Shown: positions 7,683 through 17,207, numbered from the stretch's first letter. The stretch is DNA of 53,712 bases from an uncultured Prevotella sp. (GCA_900553595.1 USEC01000012.1:1-53712), one strand, 5' to 3'. The notes: generated from the sequence alone by a model not told the origin. A program made the numbers and translations.

Positions 7683-9947
7683 TCAGGCGTAACTGTGCAT
7701 TCCGCCGAGGAAATAATTCACTCCGAAATAGGTCATTATTATGGTGAGGAAGGCAAGCACCATGAAGGTGTGGAATGCCGTCGGACGCTGCATTGCGGGC
7801 AGGGTCTTGGGGTGCAGTGCTGCGGCATACACCATGAAGGTGATGAGTGCCCACACCTCCTTGGGGTCCCAACCCCAGTATTGCCCCCACGACACGTTCG
7901 CCCAGATTGCCCCTACGAAGATGCCAATGCCGAGTGCGGCTATGGCAGGGTAGAGGAAGATGAGTGACAGATGGCGCAACGCCTGCAATGCAGTGTCGGC
8001 ACCGTTGTGTGTGAAGATGCGCACCGTAAGTGCCGTGATACCGCTTATGAACGTGAGCGAGAGCAGGGCGAAGGCAAGCATGATAATGGACACATGGATG
8101 CTGAGCAGAGGCGAATTGAGTACGGGCATGATGTGGCTTATCTGCGGATCCATCTGGCTGATGTGGCTTACAAGCAGGAAAAATCCCGACATGAGAAATC
8201 CGCAGGTGAGCATTATGCGGAAGCGTCTGCCCGAAAGTAGCGACACGAGCATCACTATCCATGCCACGAAGAGCATCGTCTCGTAGCCGTTGGTCATGGG
8301 CAGCGTGCCGCTTATGGTCCAGCGCAGGTACTCGCAATAGGTGAGGGCGGCAAAGGTGCAGAGCATGACGGCGTAGGAAACGGCGTCTGCCATGCCGCTT
8401 CTGCCGCTCTGCCGGCACAGGCGCATTATGGTGAGGAGGAATGTGAGCACTCCCATCGTGAGGCATACCATGAAGAGGATGGTGGCGAAGGGAATGCTGT
8501 TGTATGTGCGCTCGGCGGCGGTCTGGCGTGGGGAGGGTAGCGAGTCGCCGCCGTTCTTCAGCTGATACTTGTGCAGCTTGTCGATGATGCCACTTGTCTG
8601 GGCATGGTTGCCGGCCTTGGCGCAGTCGGCAAGCATGAGCAGGACAGTCCTTATGAACTGTGTGTGGGCGGTGTCGAGCGACTTCGGCAGTCCGTCGGTG
8701 GGGGCATACCATTTGGTGACGCCGCCCTCTGTAAGGGGGAATATCTTCACAGGCACGCTGCGCTGCACATCCATGAGGAGCTGTATGCGGTCGTCGATGT
8801 CTATAGCCTGAGCGTGGAAACCGTCGTGGTTGCCCTCGTAATACTCTCTGATGTAGGGACCTATGGTGTAGCCGCCCATCTCTTCCTTGAAGAATTGGGT
8901 GGCAGGGACATGGTCGGGAAGCATCATCGCCTCCTTAAGGTCGCCGCTTTTGATTTTCAGCAACGGCTCGTTCATCCATTCGTCCCCCCAGAACATCCAT
9001 CCCGTGAGCACCTGCTCGGCTGACAGACCTTTGTAGGAAGATGCACCGTAGAGTTTTTTCGTGAAGTCGATGGCAAATGTCTGCACGGGACAGATGCGGT
9101 TGTTGTAGAGCATGTTGAGTTCGCCGAATCTCATGGCTATGTCCCGTGGCAGTGTGTGGGCTTTCACCGTTGCATCGCTGCCGCCGGCTGTTGCTGTGGC
9201 GGCATAGCCTTTTGTGAGGGACAGAAGGAGTGCTGCGAGCAACGCACTCTTGCGCAGGCAGTCGCTGCGGAGCAGTCTGCGGTAGGCTCCGCGAGGGTCG
9301 AAGAGCATGAGGATGAGTGAGATGAAAAGCAGAATGTAGCCCGTGTAGGTGACGGGAATGCCCACGGGGTCGGAATTGGTGGAGACGGTTGCGCCGAGCA
9401 TGTCGCTGTCGTAGGACGACTGGTAGAAGCGCATCGTGCCGTAGCTGAAGATGTTGTTCATCGAGACTGCGCCTTTTGTCGTGCCGTTGGCATCGGTGAT
9501 GGTGAACTCCGATATGTAGTCGGAGGCGGCGTCGGTGCCGGAATGGTATTTCACATCGAACCGGTCAAGACTGATTGTGAACGGCAGCGGCTTGGTCGTG
9601 GGGTTGTTGTTGCGGTCGAACACGGTGTAGGTGTCGGTCACCAAGCTTTGGCGCAAGTGTATCTGCCCGCGTTCTGCACTGATGTGTGTGATGAATGCCC
9701 CGATGAGGATGACTACGAACGAGGCGTGGAGCATGGTGGCGGTGACGGCTTTTGTGCGGTGGCGTATGAAATGGCAGATGCCCGTAGCCGCCAGCGCAGC
9801 CCAAATGAGCGAAAACCACCATGAGCCGTAGATGGCGGATGACACAAAGTCGGAACCCTTGTACTTCTCGATGATTGTCGCTGCACCCATGCAGCATATC
9901 ACGAGGATGTAAAGAGAAAAAAGAATCTTCTTGTTTGTCAATTGCAT
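7683..9947 (-). CDS. CcsBA-type fused cytochrome c biogenesis protein (ResB/CcsA)
   Basis: A 754-residue integral membrane protein that fuses a ResB/CcsB half to a CcsA half, the System II haem handling and ligation complex for c-type cytochromes. The N-terminal half has two membrane segments near residues 8-25 and 40-60, then a third, and a large periplasmic region. The C-terminal third is strongly hydrophobic and contains the tryptophan-rich haem site WGQYWGWDPKEVW near residue 690. A single fused chain is typical of Bacteroidetes and epsilonproteobacteria. No cytochrome gene is adjacent. A TAACTTTG box at 9998-10005 is the likely promoter. Confidence 0.93.
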   Translation of the reverse strand: MQLTNKKILFSLYILVICCMGAATIIEKYKGSDFVSSAIYGSWWFSLIWAALAATGICHFIRHRTKAVTATMLHASFVVILIGAFITHISAERGQIHLRQSLVTDTYTVFDRNNNPTTKPLPFTISLDRFDVKYHSGTDAASDYISEFTITDANGTTKGAVSMNNIFSYGTMRFYQSSYDSDMLGATVSTNSDPVGIPVTYTGYILLFISLILMLFDPRGAYRRLLRSDCLRKSALLAALLLSLTKGYAATATAGGSDATVKAHTLPRDIAMRFGELNMLYNNRICPVQTFAIDFTKKLYGASSYKGLSAEQVLTGWMFWGDEWMNEPLLKIKSGDLKEAMMLPDHVPATQFFKEEMGGYTIGPYIREYYEGNHDGFHAQAIDIDDRIQLLMDVQRSVPVKIFPLTEGGVTKWYAPTDGLPKSLDTAHTQFIRTVLLMLADCAKAGNHAQTSGIIDKLHKYQLKNGGDSLPSPRQTAAERTYNSIPFATILFMVCLTMGVLTFLLTIMRLCRQSGRSGMADAVSYAVMLCTFAALTYCEYLRWTISGTLPMTNGYETMLFVAWIVMLVSLLSGRRFRIMLTCGFLMSGFFLLVSHISQMDPQISHIMPVLNSPLLSIHVSIIMLAFALLSLTFISGITALTVRIFTHNGADTALQALRHLSLIFLYPAIAALGIGIFVGAIWANVSWGQYWGWDPKEVWALITFMVYAAALHPKTLPAMQRPTAFHTFMVLAFLTIIMTYFGVNYFLGGMHSYA

Positions 9948-9997
9948 AAACCGTTCTTATGAGTAACTGTCGTAATGTATGTTATTGTTTCAGAATG

Positions 9998-10005
9998 CAA
10001 AGTTA
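9998..10005 (-). promoter_or_regulatory. Putative -7 box for ccsBA
   Basis: TAACTTTG on the minus strand, about 50 bases before the ccsBA start, matches the Bacteroidetes TAnnTTTG element. No clear TTTG -33 element is seen at the expected distance. The rest of 9948-10104 shows nothing else. Confidence 0.55.
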
Positions 10006-10104
10006 CCCATAAAAATCAGATAATGTCGCGTTTGCAATGACGATGGGGATGCAAATACCTAAATGTGGGTATCGGTTTGTCGCTTACGAACAGAAACCAG
10101 TATG

Positions 10105-10953
10105 TCACTGGTTTCCAATCGTGAGTTTCTTCATGTCGTAAAATGAACCGTTGTAGATGTTGAAATCGACATAACCTTTTATGCCGGGAAGCTTGCCGGC
10201 ATCGGTGTGCTGCCAGAATTTCCAGGGACCCTTGTACTCCACCTTGTCCACATAATAGTGGGCAATCCAGTAAGGATAGTCGTTGAAGACCGGTGCGCTG
10301 AGGTATTTGTCCTTGAATTTATAATAGGTGTAGATGATGGGCTTCACATGGTATTTGTCCTCAACAATGTGAAGCCATGTGAGCACATCGCGCTGGAAAT
10401 CCTCCACGGAACGGTCCTTGGGTTTGTGCTCCACATCAAGTACCGGGGGCAGGTCGCCGTCTTCGAGCCGCACTTTGTTGAGGAAGTGATAGGCCTGGTC
10501 GCGTGCTGACGACTTGTTGCTCCAGAAGTGATAGGCACCGCGTATGTAGCCGTATTCGCGTGCTTGGCGGAAGTTTTCCTTGAATTTGCTGTCGAGACGT
10601 GTCGAGCCTTCCGTCGATTTTATCATGACGAAGCGTAGCGGACAACCCTCTATCATGGCGTTGCTGAGGTCGTCCCAGTCGATGTCGCCTTGGTAGTGCG
10701 ATATGTCTATGCCGTGTATTTCGTAGCCTTCGGGGTAGTTAGCATCGCCATACAGGGCACGCCAACGGAATCCCGTGGGACTCACGAAGAAAGAATAGAA
10801 CAGCCAGATGTAGATGCCTATCATGGCAATGCCGCCCATCCACCATGCCGTGCGCGGGTTTCTGCGCAGGAAGGTGAGCAGCGTGTTTTTCTTTTTCGTT
10901 GCTGTCCACTTGCGTCTTGTTGTCGTTGATGAGGCTTTTCTACGTTGTGTCAT
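10105..10953 (-). CDS. Membrane-anchored GH25 lysozyme
   Basis: A 282-residue protein with a very basic N-terminal 25 residues, one membrane segment at about 35-60 (WWMGGIAMIGIYIWLFYSFF), then a complete GH25 muramidase domain. GIDISHYQGDIDW holds the first catalytic Asp, PPVLDVEH the Asp-x-Glu pair, and IIYTYYKFKDKYL and YPYWIAHYY are typical later strands. The enzyme should hydrolyse MurNAc-GlcNAc bonds on the periplasmic side while tethered to the inner membrane. The terminator of the upstream pfp gene lies only 19 bases before the start codon, so its promoter is unclear. Confidence 0.92.
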   Translation of the reverse strand: MTQRRKASSTTTRRKWTATKKKNTLLTFLRRNPRTAWWMGGIAMIGIYIWLFYSFFVSPTGFRWRALYGDANYPEGYEIHGIDISHYQGDIDWDDLSNAMIEGCPLRFVMIKSTEGSTRLDSKFKENFRQAREYGYIRGAYHFWSNKSSARDQAYHFLNKVRLEDGDLPPVLDVEHKPKDRSVEDFQRDVLTWLHIVEDKYHVKPIIYTYYKFKDKYLSAPVFNDYPYWIAHYYVDKVEYKGPWKFWQHTDAGKLPGIKGYVDFNIYNGSFYDMKKLTIGNQ

Positions 10954-10971
10954 TCTCTTGACGGGTGTTAT

Positions 10972-11011
10972 GAAAAAAGAGCAGGACGAATAGCTTCGTC
11001 CTGCTCTTGTA
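10972..11011 (-). terminator. Intrinsic terminator after pfp
   Basis: Minus-strand hairpin with arms AGAGCAGGACGAAG and TTCGTCCTGCTCT around a three-base loop, followed by TTTTTTC. It is a strong rho-independent terminator between pfp and the GH25 gene, and it also has a short A-run for the other direction. Confidence 0.9.
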
Positions 11012-11042
11012 ACAATAGTTTATCAGAGACTACCGAAGCGGA

Positions 11043-12683
11043 TTATTCATGTTCCAGCTTCAGTGTCTTGGTAGTCTGGTCGCAGACATCGCTCGGACCC
11101 CAGTACTGTATGGGACCGGGATAGATGTAGCAGGTGTTCTTTGCCCATTCCTCACGATGAGCGGCGAATGTCTTGAACGGTTTGCCGTCGAGATCGACGA
11201 GAGCCTTGCGGATAACGGGCTTCATCTCGCCGTTACGACGCTCCATGTTCATCATCATTGTGATTGGCACACCGCCGGCCTTCCACTGGTCGGTACCTGC
11301 TGTGGTGTTCTTTACGACTGCCATGTAGCCGGTCTTGCCGTTGGCGATGAGCTGGGCAGCACTTGTACCGAGAGCGTAGCAGTAGTCGGCATCGAAGTTG
11401 GAAGGAGCGGCGCAGCGTCCTTCGTAGCCGAAGAAGTGGTGGATAGCGGCGAAAGTGCCTTCGTACTTGCCTTCCTTCTTCCACTGTGCGAGCTTGGCAT
11501 CCACCATTTCGGAGAGAAGCTTCTCTGTCTCAATGAGTGAAACCTGTACGTTTCCGTGCGGGTCGCGGTCGAGAGAGAGCTGGCGTGCAACGCCTTCGGG
11601 CAGAGTTTCGAATGTTGCCTTGTTGGCCTCGCTGAGGTGAGAGAGGATGTACTCGCGCTGAGCATCCTTGTCGAGGTCCTTGTAATCGTTGCCGTGAGCA
11701 GCGAGAAGGTCGTTGAGTTCCTGGATGAGGCGGCCGATGGCGGGGATGAACTCGATGAGTCCTTCAGGAATGAGCACTGTACCGAAGTTGTGGCCCTCGC
11801 TTGCACGGTGAGCAACGGTTGTTGCAATCTGCTCTACAACCTGGTTGAGTGTGAGGTCCTTTTCCTGGATTTCCTCTGAAATGAGGCAGATGTTAGGCTG
11901 TGTCTGCAATGCACATTCAAGGGCGATGTGCGATGCCGAACGGCCCATGAGCTTGATGAAGTGCCAGTATTTGCGTGCTGAATTGCAGTCGCGCTCGATG
12001 TTGCCGATAACTTCAGCGTATGTCTTGCAAGCAGTGTCGAAGCCGAATGATGTCTCAATCTGGTCGTTCTTCAAATCGCCGTCGATGGTCTTCGGGCAAC
12101 CGATAACCTGCACGCCGTAGTTCTTGGCAGCATAGTATTCTGCGAGTACGCAGGCGTTGGTGTTGGAATCGTCGCCGCCGATGATTACGAGAGCCTTGAT
12201 GTCGAGCTTGCGGAGAATCTCTATTCCCTTCTCGAACTGGCTTACTTCCTCAAGCTTTGTACGGCCAGAGCCGATGAGGTCGAAGCCACCTGTGTTGCGG
12301 TAGTCGGCGATGAGCTCCTCTGTAATCTCTATATAGTTGTGGTCAACCAAACCACCAGGACCCATAAGGAAGCCGTAGAGGCGGTTCTCGGAATTGAGCT
12401 TCTTCACCTCGTCAAACAGACCTGAAATAACATTGTGACCGCCAGGAGCCTGACCGCCGCTGAGGATTACACCAACATTCATAACCTTGTGTGTCTCAGT
12501 CTCGGCTGGAACGAACTCTACGAGAGGCATACCGTAAGTGTTGGGGAAGAGGGCTTTGATTTCTTCCTGATTGTCAACACTCTGAGTAGGTGCACCCTCC
12601 TTTACCTTTACTGCGCCTTGGAGAGCCTTGGGCAGCTTGGGCTGGTATGCACGTCTTTCTTTCTGCAATGCACTGATTTCCAT
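11043..12683 (-). CDS. pfp: Diphosphate-fructose-6-phosphate 1-phosphotransferase
   Basis: A 546-residue phosphofructokinase of the long (plant beta-subunit/spirochaete) PPi-using type, which reversibly phosphorylates fructose 6-phosphate with pyrophosphate in glycolysis. GGQAPGGHN is at 76-84. GGDDS at 169-173 has Asp where ATP enzymes have Gly, the accepted mark of PPi use. PKTIDGDL is at 197-204, and MGRSASHIALECALQT follows. It is transcribed divergently from the small gene at 13039 across 355 bases that contain a promoter for each side. It ends in a strong terminator. Confidence 0.95.
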   Translation of the reverse strand: MEISALQKERRAYQPKLPKALQGAVKVKEGAPTQSVDNQEEIKALFPNTYGMPLVEFVPAETETHKVMNVGVILSGGQAPGGHNVISGLFDEVKKLNSENRLYGFLMGPGGLVDHNYIEITEELIADYRNTGGFDLIGSGRTKLEEVSQFEKGIEILRKLDIKALVIIGGDDSNTNACVLAEYYAAKNYGVQVIGCPKTIDGDLKNDQIETSFGFDTACKTYAEVIGNIERDCNSARKYWHFIKLMGRSASHIALECALQTQPNICLISEEIQEKDLTLNQVVEQIATTVAHRASEGHNFGTVLIPEGLIEFIPAIGRLIQELNDLLAAHGNDYKDLDKDAQREYILSHLSEANKATFETLPEGVARQLSLDRDPHGNVQVSLIETEKLLSEMVDAKLAQWKKEGKYEGTFAAIHHFFGYEGRCAAPSNFDADYCYALGTSAAQLIANGKTGYMAVVKNTTAGTDQWKAGGVPITMMMNMERRNGEMKPVIRKALVDLDGKPFKTFAAHREEWAKNTCYIYPGPIQYWGPSDVCDQTTKTLKLEHE

Positions 12684-12802
12684 AATTGTATAAAAATTAA
12701 AACTATTTTGTTTTGAAATATTCCTTCGTTTTGTAAGTTTTAAATGCGTCTTGTAGGGCTTTCTTTTCTTGCCATTTTATCAATGTGTTTTCAAACGCGA
12801 TG

Positions 12803-12810
12803 CAAAAATA
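12803..12810 (-). promoter_or_regulatory. Putative -7 box for pfp
   Basis: TATTTTTG on the minus strand, with a TTTC element about 20 bases upstream (minus strand). This predicts a leader of about 115 bases before pfp. The leader is A/T-rich and shows no structure I recognise. Confidence 0.5.
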
Positions 12811-12881
12811 CTCTTTTTCTGCGACATAGTGAAAGAAATGAAAGAGAAAACACTATTTTGAAACATTTTTTTTGATAATTC

Positions 12882-12912
12882 TTGGGATGTATTGTTTTTT
12901 TTCATATCTTTG
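12882..12912 (+). promoter_or_regulatory. Promoter of the 13.0-19.2 kb operon
   Basis: TTGG, 19 bases, then TATCTTTG fits the Bacteroidetes -33/-7 pattern. Transcription would begin around 12917-12920 and leave a leader of about 120 bases before the small gene at 13039. The remainder of the 12684-13038 gap is A/T-rich with no other feature seen. Confidence 0.65.
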
Positions 12913-13038
12913 TCATACGGATACGATGCTTTTCATCAGAAGCTTAATGTTATGTGCATTGTGCTGAGGACGGGGTCGTATGCTTTGTGAAAACATGATA
13001 ATTCATTATTTTTATAATTGATAAAAGAATACCTGATT

Positions 13039-13311
13039 ATGGCAAACAAAAGAACCCTCAAACGTCAGATTAATTATGTGTGCAGTGAACTCTTTGCAGA
13101 GTGTGTGGCAATGTCGATGTACAACGCAAAAGCAAATGATGAAGATGTGAAGGCACTGCTCGCCTCAATCCTCGTCATCCACAACGACTTCATCAAGCGT
13201 GTGTCGCACCAGGAACCGGGCATGAAGCCGGGACTGTTCTACAAAGACCTTATCGGCAACTTCAACAAGCAGGTGTCTGAGGTAATCGACCAGATTTCTA
13301 ACGCTGACTAA
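13039..13311 (+). CDS. Small conserved-looking protein of unknown function
   Basis: A 90-residue, probably all-helical cytoplasmic protein starting MANKRTLKRQINYVCSEL. A start seven codons earlier (13018) is open but reads less naturally. It has no signal peptide or membrane segment. Helices rich in Ala, Val and Asp carry a cluster of basic residues at the N terminus. The stop lies six bases before the acyltransferase start and the gene heads the operon, so it may serve lipid or envelope functions. I do not recognise a named family, although the look is of a Bacteroidetes-restricted protein. Confidence 0.75.
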   Translation: MANKRTLKRQINYVCSELFAECVAMSMYNAKANDEDVKALLASILVIHNDFIKRVSHQEPGMKPGLFYKDLIGNFNKQVSEVIDQISNAD

Positions 13312-13317
13312 CGGGAT

Positions 13318-13878
13318 ATGGGCGTAACGCAGCGATTTTGCAAATGGCTTTTATACAAGCGTCTGGGATGGACTAAGGAAGTGACTGAAGTACACCCGGA
13401 GAAATACATTATATGTCTGGCTCCGCATACAAGCAACTGGGATTTCATCATGGGACTGCTGTATTCGCGTGCCGAAGGGCTTCTTATCAACTTCCTTATG
13501 AAGAAGGAATGGTTCTTCTGGCCGTTGGGACCGATGTTCAGGAAACTCGGAGGAATACCCGTCTATCGCAGCAAACATACGAGTATGACCGACGCTCTGG
13601 CGGAGACGGCGGCGCGGGCTGACAAGTTCGGACTGTGCATAACACCAGAAGGCACCCGCTCGCTGAACCCCGATTGGAAGAAAGGCTTTTATTTTATTGC
13701 ACTGAAAGCCGGTATTCCAGTGCTGCTCTATGGCTTGGACTATTCGCAGAAAAAGATTGTATGCACCAAAACCATAGTGCCGACGGGCGATTTCGATACG
13801 GATATTAAGGAGATAAAGACTTATTTCAAAGACTTTAAAGGCAAAAAACCGGAACTGTTTACAATAGGAAATTTGTAA
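13318..13878 (+). CDS. PlsC-type 1-acylglycerol-3-phosphate/lysophospholipid acyltransferase family protein
   Basis: A 186-residue acyltransferase with the catalytic HTSNWD (His37 and Asp42, HX4D), the GGIPVYRSKHT block and the TPEGTRS substrate motif. It lacks an obvious long membrane helix and is shorter than E. coli PlsC (245 residues), which resembles the small acyltransferases common in Bacteroidetes. It likely transfers an acyl chain to a lysolipid or glycerol phosphate at the inner membrane; the acceptor cannot be read from sequence. Its TAA overlaps the next ATG by one base (TAATG), so translation is probably coupled. Confidence 0.88.
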   Translation: MGVTQRFCKWLLYKRLGWTKEVTEVHPEKYIICLAPHTSNWDFIMGLLYSRAEGLLINFLMKKEWFFWPLGPMFRKLGGIPVYRSKHTSMTDALAETAARADKFGLCITPEGTRSLNPDWKKGFYFIALKAGIPVLLYGLDYSQKKIVCTKTIVPTGDFDTDIKEIKTYFKDFKGKKPELFTIGNL

Positions 13879-16772
13879 TGACAAGAAAAATATCATTCTT
13901 ACTGTTGGTCGTGACGTTACTGTCATGGCCTTTGTATGTAGGGGCTGACAACGACAGAATAAAAGAGCAACTCGCTGAGTTCATGCTCAATTGCAATGCC
14001 AAGACTGTCGCTCCTGCAAACACATCAAGGGTGATAGCGTTCTCTGTCAATGACCGGCGGCGCGAGTTTACGGTGAATGTGAGCGATGCCTTCGCTTCGC
14101 AGGAGTTCACACCGTCTTTGGTGAAGTCGTTTTACAGGAAACTTTGCAAGGCGTTGTCGAAGCCATACAGTCGCTATCGGCTGCGGATTGTCACTTGCGG
14201 TCTGCCGATAGAGGAACTCGTCGATGGTGCATTGTCGGACAATCCTTCACTGACACGCTCGTGGGGCGACATCGAATACACGGGCAATCCGTGGGTGAAG
14301 AATGTCTCACGCCCATTCAGTATATCTCACGGCCTCTTCAACCGGCATTTGACTCTTTGGGCAAGTCATGGCATTTACTATGACGGCAAGAAGTCGAGGT
14401 GGAAGTGGCAGCGTCCCAATCTGTTCGGAACAACCGAGGATTTGTTTACACAGACCATCGTTGTACCTTATCTTATGCCTATGCTCGAAAATGCAGGAGC
14501 TGTGGTGTTCTCGCCGAGAGAACGCAGTTGGCAGAAGAACGAGGTGATTGTTGATAACGACATGAACCCTTCCGACGGCGCATACACCGAGGAAAACGGG
14601 CGCAACGACTGGGGTAAAGCGCCGCAAAAGGGTTTCGCCTTTCATAAAGGCGCCTACCATGACGGCGAGAATGCCTTTGTGGCAGGAACGGCACGAATGG
14701 CAAAGACGGTGTCGAAGAAAGGCGAATCGTGGATTTCCTATCAGCCTTATGTCCCCGAAACGGGCGATTATGCGGTGTATGTCAGCTATCAGTCGCTTCC
14801 GAACAGTGTCAGCGATGCCGAATACATAGTGTTCCATCAGGGCGAACGCACGGTGTTTCGTGTAAACCAGCAGATGGGAGGCTCGACATGGGTGTATCTC
14901 GGACAGTTCCGGTTTGACAAGGGAAGCAGCGCCGCCAACCGTGTGGTTCTTACCAATATGTCGCATGAAAAGGGCGTGGTGACGACTGATGCCGTACGCT
15001 TTGGGGGCGGAATGGGCAACATTTCCCGTGAAGGTAAGCTTAGCGGTATGCCCCGATGCCTTGAGGGCGCACGCTATTCCGCACAGTGGGCGGGTGCTCC
15101 TTACAGCGTTTATGGAGGCAGAAACGGTCTCGACGACTATGCCGACGACATAAACACACGCTCCGGTATGAGCAATTGGCTTGCCGGTGGTTCCGTGTAT
15201 GTGCCTTCGTTGGAGGGTCGGCACGTTCCCATAGAGTTGAGTCTGGCGGTGCACAGTGATGCAGGATACACTCAGAACTTCGATTCCATAGTGGGCTCGC
15301 TGGCCATTTGCACTACGAATTTCAACGACGGACGGCTTAACAGCGGCATCTCCCGATACATTTCATCAGACTTCGCCGACTCGTTGCTTGCCGGAATACA
15401 GCGTGATATTACCGCTAAATACAAGAAATGGAACCGCAGGGAAATCTACGACCGCAACTATTCTGAAACCCGCAGACCCGAAGTGCCGTCGGCTATAATA
15501 GAAACGATGTCGCATCAGAACTTCTATGACATGCTCCGCGGACACGACCCAAACTTCCGTTTCACTCTTGCAAGGTCGCTTTACAAGACCATATTGAAGT
15601 TTGTCAATGGCAACCACGGTCGTCCGAGCGTTGTGCAACCATTGCCCCCGAACAGTTTCAGAGTGGAGAAAACGGGCGAGGGAAGGCTTCGTCTGTCATG
15701 GGCGCCGGTGTCCGACCCGCTCGAACCTACTGCCGTCCCCACATCTTATAATGTATATGTGGCGACGGGTAACGGCGGATTCGACAACGGAACGGTTGTA
15801 AACACTTCTTCGTTCACCTTCGATCCGCAGCCGGGAGAGCTTTACCGCTTCCGTGTCACGGCTCTGAACAGAGGTGGAGAGAGCTTTCCTACGGAGACAT
15901 TGGCAGCATGTCTTGTGTCTGCTACCGCTCCCGACGTGTTGGTAGTGAACGGTTTTACCCGACTTTCTTCGCCTTCTGTGGTGAACAACGCAACGAGTCA
16001 GGGTTTCGATTTGGACGACGATATAGGCGTTTCATACGGTCTTACGGCGGGATGGAACGGTGCGCAGCAGTGTTTCGACAAGTCGAGGACCGGCATTGAA
16101 GGTCCTGGCGGACTGGGATATAGCGGCGACGAACTCGCAGGCAGATTCATAATGGGCAACTCTTTCGATGCCGCCGTGAGCCATGTGAAAGCCATTGCCG
16201 CAACAGGCAAGTACAATGTCGTGAGCAGTTCGCTTGGAGCTGTGGAGAGCGGAATGCTTCCCGTGAAGCCGTTTGCGTGTGTGGATATAGCCTTCGGCTT
16301 GCAGAAGGACGACGGACATTCGCTTGTCTATTACAAGACTTTCACTCCGTCGCTGCGCAAAGTCGTTGCCGATTATGCCCGCAATGGCGGTCGTATCATT
16401 GTGAGTGGCGCATACACCGGTTCTGATATGCGGACGGACGACGAGCAGAACTTCCTCGCTTCGGTGATGAAGACCCGTTTCGGAGGCTCAAACCAAGTAT
16501 CGGCTGACAATACTGTTACTGGTCTTGGCACGACATTCGACATAATACGCCACCACAACGACAAGCATTTCGCAGCCCGTTCCGTTGATGTATTGGTACC
16601 GGCTGGCGGTTCTTTCTGCGCCATGAAGTACGCCGATGACACCGATGCCGCTGTTGCCTACGACGGAACCGACTACAAATGTTTTGTCATGGGCTTTCCT
16701 TTTGAGTGCATAAACAATCTCAATACCCAGCGTCTTTTGATGAAAGGCATTCTGGGATTTGTGATGAAATAG
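13878..16772 (+). CDS. Secreted N-acetylmuramoyl-L-alanine amidase-like protein with golvesin and FN3 domains
   Basis: A 964-residue exported protein with a signal peptide ending near residue 24. A split zinc amidase fold seems to supply LWASHGIYYDG (His about 164), TTEDLFTQ (Glu about 186), the AVHSDAG motif (His about 458) and IETMSHQ (Glu about 541). A golvesin/Xly-type beta domain is inserted at about 257-376 (KGAYHDGENAFVAG to VRFGGGMG). A fibronectin type III module follows at about 600-690, then a C-terminal alpha/beta region of about 270 residues. Such proteins are often labelled xanthan lyase in databases. The motifs favour peptidoglycan amide cleavage. It is coupled to the acyltransferase. 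Confidence 0.82.
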   Translation: MTRKISFLLLVVTLLSWPLYVGADNDRIKEQLAEFMLNCNAKTVAPANTSRVIAFSVNDRRREFTVNVSDAFASQEFTPSLVKSFYRKLCKALSKPYSRYRLRIVTCGLPIEELVDGALSDNPSLTRSWGDIEYTGNPWVKNVSRPFSISHGLFNRHLTLWASHGIYYDGKKSRWKWQRPNLFGTTEDLFTQTIVVPYLMPMLENAGAVVFSPRERSWQKNEVIVDNDMNPSDGAYTEENGRNDWGKAPQKGFAFHKGAYHDGENAFVAGTARMAKTVSKKGESWISYQPYVPETGDYAVYVSYQSLPNSVSDAEYIVFHQGERTVFRVNQQMGGSTWVYLGQFRFDKGSSAANRVVLTNMSHEKGVVTTDAVRFGGGMGNISREGKLSGMPRCLEGARYSAQWAGAPYSVYGGRNGLDDYADDINTRSGMSNWLAGGSVYVPSLEGRHVPIELSLAVHSDAGYTQNFDSIVGSLAICTTNFNDGRLNSGISRYISSDFADSLLAGIQRDITAKYKKWNRREIYDRNYSETRRPEVPSAIIETMSHQNFYDMLRGHDPNFRFTLARSLYKTILKFVNGNHGRPSVVQPLPPNSFRVEKTGEGRLRLSWAPVSDPLEPTAVPTSYNVYVATGNGGFDNGTVVNTSSFTFDPQPGELYRFRVTALNRGGESFPTETLAACLVSATAPDVLVVNGFTRLSSPSVVNNATSQGFDLDDDIGVSYGLTAGWNGAQQCFDKSRTGIEGPGGLGYSGDELAGRFIMGNSFDAAVSHVKAIAATGKYNVVSSSLGAVESGMLPVKPFACVDIAFGLQKDDGHSLVYYKTFTPSLRKVVADYARNGGRIIVSGAYTGSDMRTDDEQNFLASVMKTRFGGSNQVSADNTVTGLGTTFDIIRHHNDKHFAARSVDVLVPAGGSFCAMKYADDTDAAVAYDGTDYKCFVMGFPFECINNLNTQRLLMKGILGFVMK

Positions 16773-16812
16773 TTACTTTTTATTTGGTTATTAACTATAA
16801 AAATTCTCGATT

Positions 16813-17148
16813 ATGTTTAAGATTCAAGCCAATGTCTCAGGCACAAGAAGTATAGAAGTGAGCGAACAGCATCTCGAAACGATAGAAAAATACTCTCTCT
16901 TGCGCAACCTTATAGACAGCAACGGTATCGTGGACGAGCCCGTTCTCGAAAAACTGAAGCTCAATGTGCGTTCCATTCTTGAGTCGTCAGCAAGCACGGA
17001 CAATAACCTTCTCGACCTTTGCCTTGATGTTATCTACAACAACAATATGAAGGCTTTCGGTCTTCACCAGCTTGTTTTGCTCTACATAGAGTGGGAGAGC
17101 AAGCGCCGTGAGGGCGAGGACAATGACGAAAGCGATGCTGAAGCGTGA
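16813..17148 (+). CDS. Small acidic protein of unknown function
   Basis: A 111-residue cytoplasmic protein without signal peptide or membrane segment. The C-terminal tail is highly charged (SKRREGEDNDESDAEA). The middle has amphipathic helices and a run of Asn. It lies 41 bases after the amidase gene and 59 before ygiQ in the same direction. I do not recognise a family. The codon use and context look like those of a real gene. Confidence 0.75.
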   Translation: MFKIQANVSGTRSIEVSEQHLETIEKYSLLRNLIDSNGIVDEPVLEKLKLNVRSILESSASTDNNLLDLCLDVIYNNNMKAFGLHQLVLLYIEWESKRREGEDNDESDAEA

Positions 17149-17207
17149 TGCGCGGCGTTGCTTTCGCATGACATTAATGTTGCTAAAACGAATAATTTGA
17201 ATTTGAA

